64,000 nt of DNA from Asterella californica. Lineage: Eukaryota; Streptophyta; Marchantiopsida; Marchantiales; Aytoniaceae. A program made the translations under genes and the position numbers. Position 1 is the stretch's first letter. Each line of letters starts with the position of its first letter. The stretch spans positions 7,502,001-7,566,000 of the forward strand of contig JAYKYS010000011.1 of NCBI GenBank assembly GCA_036924285.1, written 5' to 3'. Under the pieces are notes generated by a model. That model did not search any database, had not been told where the DNA came from, and saw only the letters and a list, made by a program, of their open reading frames with translations. Of this stretch, positions 58,626-64,000 are shown piece after piece.

Positions 58626-59757
58626 GTGGAGATGAGTATGATGTTGACATCCTCAAGCTATGAAGAATCTTCAAGTTCAGATGAATCGAATGTCAGCAAT
58701 ATAAGAAAAGATTCAAACTCGAGAAGAGGGCAGAAAGGTGATTGTACGAGTTCATCCGACGAAGACAACGATATATTCGCTTCACACTCTGATAAAAATT
58801 TTATAGAGTTGTATCAAGTAATTTGCTCTTCAAGATATTCGGAACTACAAGATCGTTTCACATTTCACTACTTTGAAAATCTCCTTTTCGATTCTTTCCG
58901 ACAACTTATAAAGATAGATAGACGTAGTTTTGGTAAATTGGTGAGTTTAGTCGAAGAACATCCTGTTTTTCATAATCAAAGTCGTGTGAAACAAGTTCCA
59001 GTATCTTTGCAACTTGTTGTTGCTTTAGACAGATTTGGCCACGATGAAAATGGTCTTGCTCTAAGACGCTCTCTACTTCTTTGGGGCATTGCTCATGGAA
59101 CGATGGTTCTGTACACTAAGAGGGTGATATAGACTTTAGAGTCAATCTTTCTAGAATTGATTCGTTGGTCAAATCGTGAAGAAAGGCGTGTTATTTCACA
59201 TTGGAAAGATTCTAAGGATGTGTAAGGTTGATGGATGGGACCTGTTACTTTTATCATAGAGACCTTGATTCGACGAGAAAACTTATTACGATCGAAAATA
59301 TAATTATTCAGTGAATGCTCACGTTGTGTGTTGTCTTTGAAAAAAAATCATCTTCTTGTTTACATGCATGCCCGAGAGCTACCAAGATATCACATGTTTG
59401 AGAAAGTCTGTCATATGGAGACATGTTGACAACAATAGTCCTCTGTTTGAAGCCAATCAGTATTTACTTGATGATTCAAGATATTCATCCATGCGACATT
59501 TTATTCCACCGGTTAGAATGGCTACAAGAGAGAAAGAGAAACAAGATTTTAATACGTGTTTAGCACATGCTAGTGTGATGAACGAACATTGTATAGGTAT
59601 TTTGAAGTCTCGACATCGACATTCCTTGAAGTAAATTAGAACGCAGTTGAAGGAAAGATATGAAAACCAATTTCTAGTTAGATGGGTAAGTTGTTGTACC
59701 ATGTTTCATAACTTTTTACTCAAAAATCAAGATGAATGGATAAAAGAAGATGGAGAA
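58626..59757 (+). pseudogene. PIF/Harbinger (HARBI1-type) transposase, degenerate
   Basis: 58626-59129 encodes an acidic Ser-rich N-terminus and then the helix-turn-helix-like part LQLVVALDRFGHDENGLALR and WGIAHGTMVLYTKRVI, followed by a stop. Continuing after it: ELIRWSNREERRVISHWKDS, more stops, and at about 59440-59632 NQYLLDDSRYSSMRHFIPPV and NEHCIGILKSRHRH, which fit the DDE_Tnp_4 pattern around the second Asp and the final Glu. The region expected to hold the first catalytic Asp (59230-59270) reads MGPVTF without the usual VDGT. At least four stops; not functional. Confidence 0.85.
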
Positions 59758-61444
59758 TAATTATAGAATAGGATAGAGATCCCGATACGCTTGTGAGAGA
59801 AAATACCTCCACCATGCCACCGAGATATATCAAAGAAACATAATACTTAGAATTTATCTTCAACAAAATAAAAGTCCGGGTGGATTCTTATTCAAACCTT
59901 GATGAGTTTCGGATGGTATAAACATACAGAAAGTTTCTTGCATTGCGCACTTTAACCAATTGTCATTTCTTTCTCTGTACATTTAGCTTCCGCTACTGTG
60001 AGACCCAAAGTCTCTTCCTCTTCTCTTTTGCTCGCGAGTAGAGCATCTAGTTCCTCTTCCTCTCTTCTCTTGTTCTCAAAAGTGTCAGATGATCTTAAAT
60101 CATTCCAAGAAAAAAACAAGTAAGCAAGTCAGTGTAAGCATGAAATTGTCTAGTGCGATCAGCCTCCGTGCGATCGAGACTGACCGCATTGAGAGTCATA
60201 ACCTGGCGAGCTCAGTGCGATCATGCGAGACTGATGGCACTACAGCGATCGAGCTCAGTGCGACCGAGTAGTAGTGCGACTGCAGCAGTCCAATTTGAAG
60301 ACAAAGATCTTAAAACAAAAACTTAGTATTTAAACTAACAACCACGAAACATGAATAACATGTACAAACTACTTTCGAAGCATAGAAACAATGAGAAGAG
60401 AATTTCATGCTTACCTGCATCATGGCTCACACGAAACTCATCTTGGTGGATATTCTCACGTACAATGTCTGGGATGGAGGATACGACGACTTCTTCTCTG
60501 TCTCATGAGACGCGTTAGATCCATTCCTAAGAAAGTTTCTACGGATCCTCCTTTCTTGTCCAAGATCCTTTCTTTTGTTCTTGGACGTGCTTTTGTAGAT
60601 GCAAAACTTCTCCTTCTAGTTATCTTAGATAAACTGAGTCCAATCGTAATCTACATCTAATCCTTCCACTTTAGACTTCACATACAAAGCAAGTTGACAA
60701 ATAACAGCCTTAGATCTTCTTCTCGCCAAGAGAACCGCATTCAGACATTGAAAAATGGATCTCCACTCGAGAAAGATACATTCTCGTGCGAAGTATCTCT
60801 TCCAACCTTGTCATAATCAGGAAACAATACGCTATTGTTACATGTCTCACGAATGACTACAATTGCACATAAACTTGAGAGATTACAAAAACTTCATAAT
60901 TAAGTCAAGGCTCAACTTCATTTCGCCCTCATCAATTTTTGCCATTCGTGATTCTGCATTGTAAGACTGAATGAAAGTAGAACAAAGTCCAATCTGATAG
61001 ACATAATTTTAAAATCATTATAAAAAGAAAAGTGAATTATAAAACGGAGAAAGCAAAAAGATGTAGTAAGTACAAATACTCAACAAACCCGAAAGGAAAA
61101 ACAACACCAAGAATAAACATAACTATAGCGTATATAAACAACTAAACATACAGTAAACACAATGTTAGAACAATTAAACATACACTAAGCACAAACGTTA
61201 ACCACCGTACACATACTAACTAAATCCTTCAGTGATCCGACGTGACTAGTTAAGCAACCCAAGAGTCGAGTTCAGTGCGAGACTTGATTTTAAATACTTA
61301 CGTCAAGACGAGAAATTTCAAACGAGAGAGCAATCAACAATCCTAGCTTGTCTAACACATCCTCGTCTATTTCGCTCAAGGCTCCCCTCTCAAAAATAAT
61401 ATTCATCCGGAAAAAGTGAGGACATTTTTGGTTCAATTTCTCCT
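59758..61444. other. Interior of the Harbinger-type element, no gene recognised
   Basis: Between the transposase remnant and the convergent Myb/SANT-like frame. 60155-60285 has a cluster of TGCGATC/TGCGAC motifs (about seven, mostly as AGTGCGA) that also reappears at 61278. 60391-60660 contains an open frame with no recognisable domain. Confidence 0.45.
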
Positions 61445-61744
61445 CTAATGTCCCCTTATCAACGTCTCATTCTCAGTAAGTCCTTCGCTTGTGCTACCTT
61501 GAATTTCTTTCACTTTCTTGTACATATCTACATATCGGTCAAACCGTTTCTTCAGTTCAACACCAGTCACTACTGAGAATCCATTCTTTCTTGAAAGTTG
61601 AGCCGCCATAATCGCAAATACAATGGCTTTGCTAAGATACTTTCTCGCATCAACTTTGGTCTTCCGTCCTGCTTTGTGTAACATGGCAAAGTTTTCTTCA
61701 TCCTCGATGTATGTTACAATTTTCTCGTAGTCATCTGAATTCAA
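61445..61744 (-). pseudogene. Myb/SANT-like DNA-binding protein of the Harbinger element
   Basis: About 99 codons: YIEDEENFAMLHKAGRKTKV, SVVTGVELKKRFDRYVDMYK and KVKEIQGST, the helix pattern of the Myb/SANT-like domain found in the second protein of PIF/Harbinger transposons, which partners the transposase for DNA binding and nuclear import. It points toward the transposase remnant (convergent), the usual or a common arrangement. No ATG is present at its start and the N-terminal part is missing, so probably decayed. Confidence 0.65.
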
Positions 61745-62471
61745 ACGAATTCATGTTTTTTTTGTCACTTCAAGATTTTTGGGTGCTATAGCAGAAAGAA
61801 CTCTATCAATACTGACTACATCACTCTCAATCTCATCGGGACAGTCCGGATCTGACTTACTCTTTTCGCATATACAGTTCATATTTTCAAAGTTCTTTTT
61901 GTCACTCTTTGACTACTTCACACAAATTGAATGTTATTTTTTAAGAAGTGAGTGATCTCATTACTCGTATGTCCACCATCATACCAAGTTACACGATATT
62001 TAAGTAAGAAAAACTGAATTATTTCCAGGGTCATTTTGAGACCCCCTTAGATACCCACGGATGTAAAATGTAGTGTCATCACAACTTGGACGTCGTAAAC
62101 TCCACACATCAGCCGTCGATGAATTACGATGAAGATTCTATCGCCCATGAAAGAATATCCCCTAACTTTCCACCTTCTAATTCCTATACGTAATACTCGC
62201 GTCCTGTATTCGTCACATGACTGCTACAGATGTCAAGCTCGTGGAGAATGCCATCTGGAAGTCAGCATACGGTGAAATTATTTCATAATCAAGACTGACT
62301 TTCAAACTGAAAAATCTTCCGTGACAGTGTGTCCGTTCTCCCGAAGCTCTGTATATGCAGGAAGCCTTTATTCTCCGGAGGAGCTCGGTTTATTTTGTTG
62401 TCATGAAAGAGAGGCAAAAAGATTTCACTCACCTTGAGTTGCAAACATAAGACAATCAGTGAGAGGTGACG
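61745..62471. other. Intergenic before the TatD gene
   Basis: No gene recognised; would include the right end of the Harbinger element and the promoter and 5' UTR of the TatD gene. Confidence 0.4.
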
Positions 62472-63937
62472 ATGTCTCGACTTGCTCTGTTTGATGCTCA
62501 CTGTCACCTGCAGGATTCACGTATAGCCAATTTCGCACCCGTGCTCATAAAGGAGGCCTCGAAAGCAGGAGTGCGTTGGTTTGCTGTCAATGGGACGTGT
62601 GAGGTACGCGCTATAGCATATTTCCTTAGCCGAACGGAATCGATGTTAATTAGACCCGAACTAACTAGGCAGGTGCACCATGCATTTGTGCTTAGGGATT
62701 CCAATGCCTGCAGACAGAATCGCGAGTTCTCCTTAGTGTGAATTCGAAACCGGTAGTTGAGAGATTACTTCTTTACACCTTCTGTACCAACCTGGACATA
62801 GCGATCCTTAGCATTCTCGTGGCCTTGGGCGACCTTACATGATTCTATGACGCCAGGAGGACTGGGGCCTCGTGAAGAACATGAGTGAAAGTCACAGCTG
62901 TGTGATTCCCAACTTCGGCCTGCATCCGTGGTGTGTCCAACCTTTCAAATTCTTTCACATTGAGAATTTTCTGATTTGTTTCTGTAACTGTCGACTAGCT
63001 TCAGCTCAGACTCAGAACCTGGTACGGAGCATTTACTGCTCAGTTACTCATTTTTAGCGTATGAGGTAGGTGGATTCCGGGAAGGTCGAGTAAGTGGTTG
63101 CCAAATCTTCGTCAAATGCTTGAAGCAACTCCGGCGGCAGCAGTGGGAGAGGTAGGTGGATTTGCAAAAGCGTACATGGTGTTTGTGTAATGTATGTAGC
63201 CTCTACGCGTTTTCCATGCTTTCAAACTGGATCGTTTTCTGATGATTACTGCTCTTCTTGTCTCACCTTCATCCTGAAGAAAATATGACGCTATTCAGCT
63301 ATTTACGCCCTGTGCTTTGGTATGACTAGATCGGCATCGATTTAGGAGCTCATGGAAGGGAAATTGATGAAGCCCTACAGCTTGAAATCCTCAGAGAACA
63401 GCTGACGTTAGCTCGTGACTTGAACAGGCCCGCGTCAATCCACTGCGTGCGTGCTATCGGTCCCCTTCAAAGTCTCCTTGCGTATGACAACACTCTCCTC
63501 TTCCGTCGTTGCGTTGCTTGTTTCAGCCATATAGCTTCTCGGTGTGTAATCAGATGATCATTTACAGGTAGAACACGTATGTAGTGATTGGTGGCGGGGT
63601 CATGATCATTCGTTGCAAGTGATCATGCACTCCAAATACGAGTTACGAAGGTTCATCTGATAGTCCGAATAGTGATGTTCGAATCTACCCTGGCCACGAG
63701 AGGGTCGAGCTCTAAACGGTCGGAATGGCTGGGGCATTCGGGTCGAGGATTATTCACATCGTCACGGTCCGGCGTGGTTGCAGAGAAATGGGCACGTTTC
63801 CAGCTGGGTTTATCATGCATTCATTCACAGGGCCTGCAGACGCCGTGCGTGGCTTAGTTGAACACGGTGCTTACATATCTTTCTCTGGGTTTTTGACTCC
63901 AATGAAAGATACGAAAGCACGAGCAGTTGTGGAGCAG
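62472..63937 (+). CDS. TatD-family metal-dependent DNase, 5' part
   Basis: TatD proteins are TIM-barrel metal-dependent 3'-5' DNases linked to DNA degradation and repair. Exons: 62472-62603, 62860-62930, 63070-63151, 63330-63481, 63784-63937, all in consistent phase; further exons lie beyond the window. Start ATG 62472: MSRLALFDAHCHLQDSRIAN, with the metal-binding HxH as HCH. Then PNFGLHPW, AAAVGEIGIDLGAHGREIDE (the catalytic Glu in GEIG-D), RPASIHCVRA, FIMHSFTGPADAVRGL and GAYISFSGFL. The pattern matches eukaryotic TatD-related DNases. No lesion in the visible part. Confidence 0.9.
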
Positions 63938-64000
63938 GTAATCAAGTCTTGTGCTTTTCTCGCTCACTGAACTACTTGCTGCTTGATTAGATAACATGAG

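Noticed and set aside
60391..60660. Open frame of ~89 codons as a gene
   Set aside because: No recognisable domain, lies inside decayed transposon DNA.

Overview
This window looks like nuclear DNA of a streptophyte (land plant or close algal relative; I cannot fix the species, a bryophyte-grade plant is a guess). The evidence: Ty1/copia and chromodomain Ty3/gypsy retroelements with initiator-Met-type primer sites, intron-rich host genes with roughly 90-530 bp introns, and a plant telo-box upstream of RACK1.

Layout. 1-42.1 kb is a nest of transposable elements. A decayed gypsy-type family (called B here: gag fragments, protease, RT, integrase, long LTR-like repeats) is the substrate. Into it sit a Ty1/copia element (1660-6810), two related chromoviruses tail to tail (D1 on + at 8454-18043, D2 on - at 18048-25517), and a run of further D-type LTRs (25518-29076). 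B-type sequence resumes at 29077-34813 and 40743-42150. From 47.6 kb on the DNA is genic: ZW10 (14 exons, - strand, reconstructed exon by exon), RACK1 (3 exons, +), a degenerate PIF/Harbinger transposon (58.6-61.7 kb), and the 5' part of a TatD-family nuclease gene (+) running off the right edge.

The most interesting object is at 34814-40734. It is a 5.9 kb DNA transposon with 15-bp imperfect terminal inverted repeats (12/15 match), an 8-bp target duplication, and insertion into a coiled-coil gag reading frame that becomes continuous when one duplication copy is removed. It encodes a hAT transposase and, immediately downstream on the same strand, an intron-containing SNM1-family (metallo-beta-lactamase/beta-CASP) DNA nuclease. 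A perfect 24-bp direct repeat brackets the nuclease cargo. Since hAT excision leaves hairpinned donor ends and an SNM1-family enzyme (Artemis) opens the equivalent hairpins in V(D)J recombination, a hAT element carrying its own SNM1 nuclease would be a plausible cut-and-process module. That function is inference; the architecture is visible in the sequence.

Both hAT-borne genes have a possible frame lesion (a 1-nt shift before the catalytic Glu of the transposase; an ambiguous exon 2/3 junction in SNM1), so current activity is uncertain.
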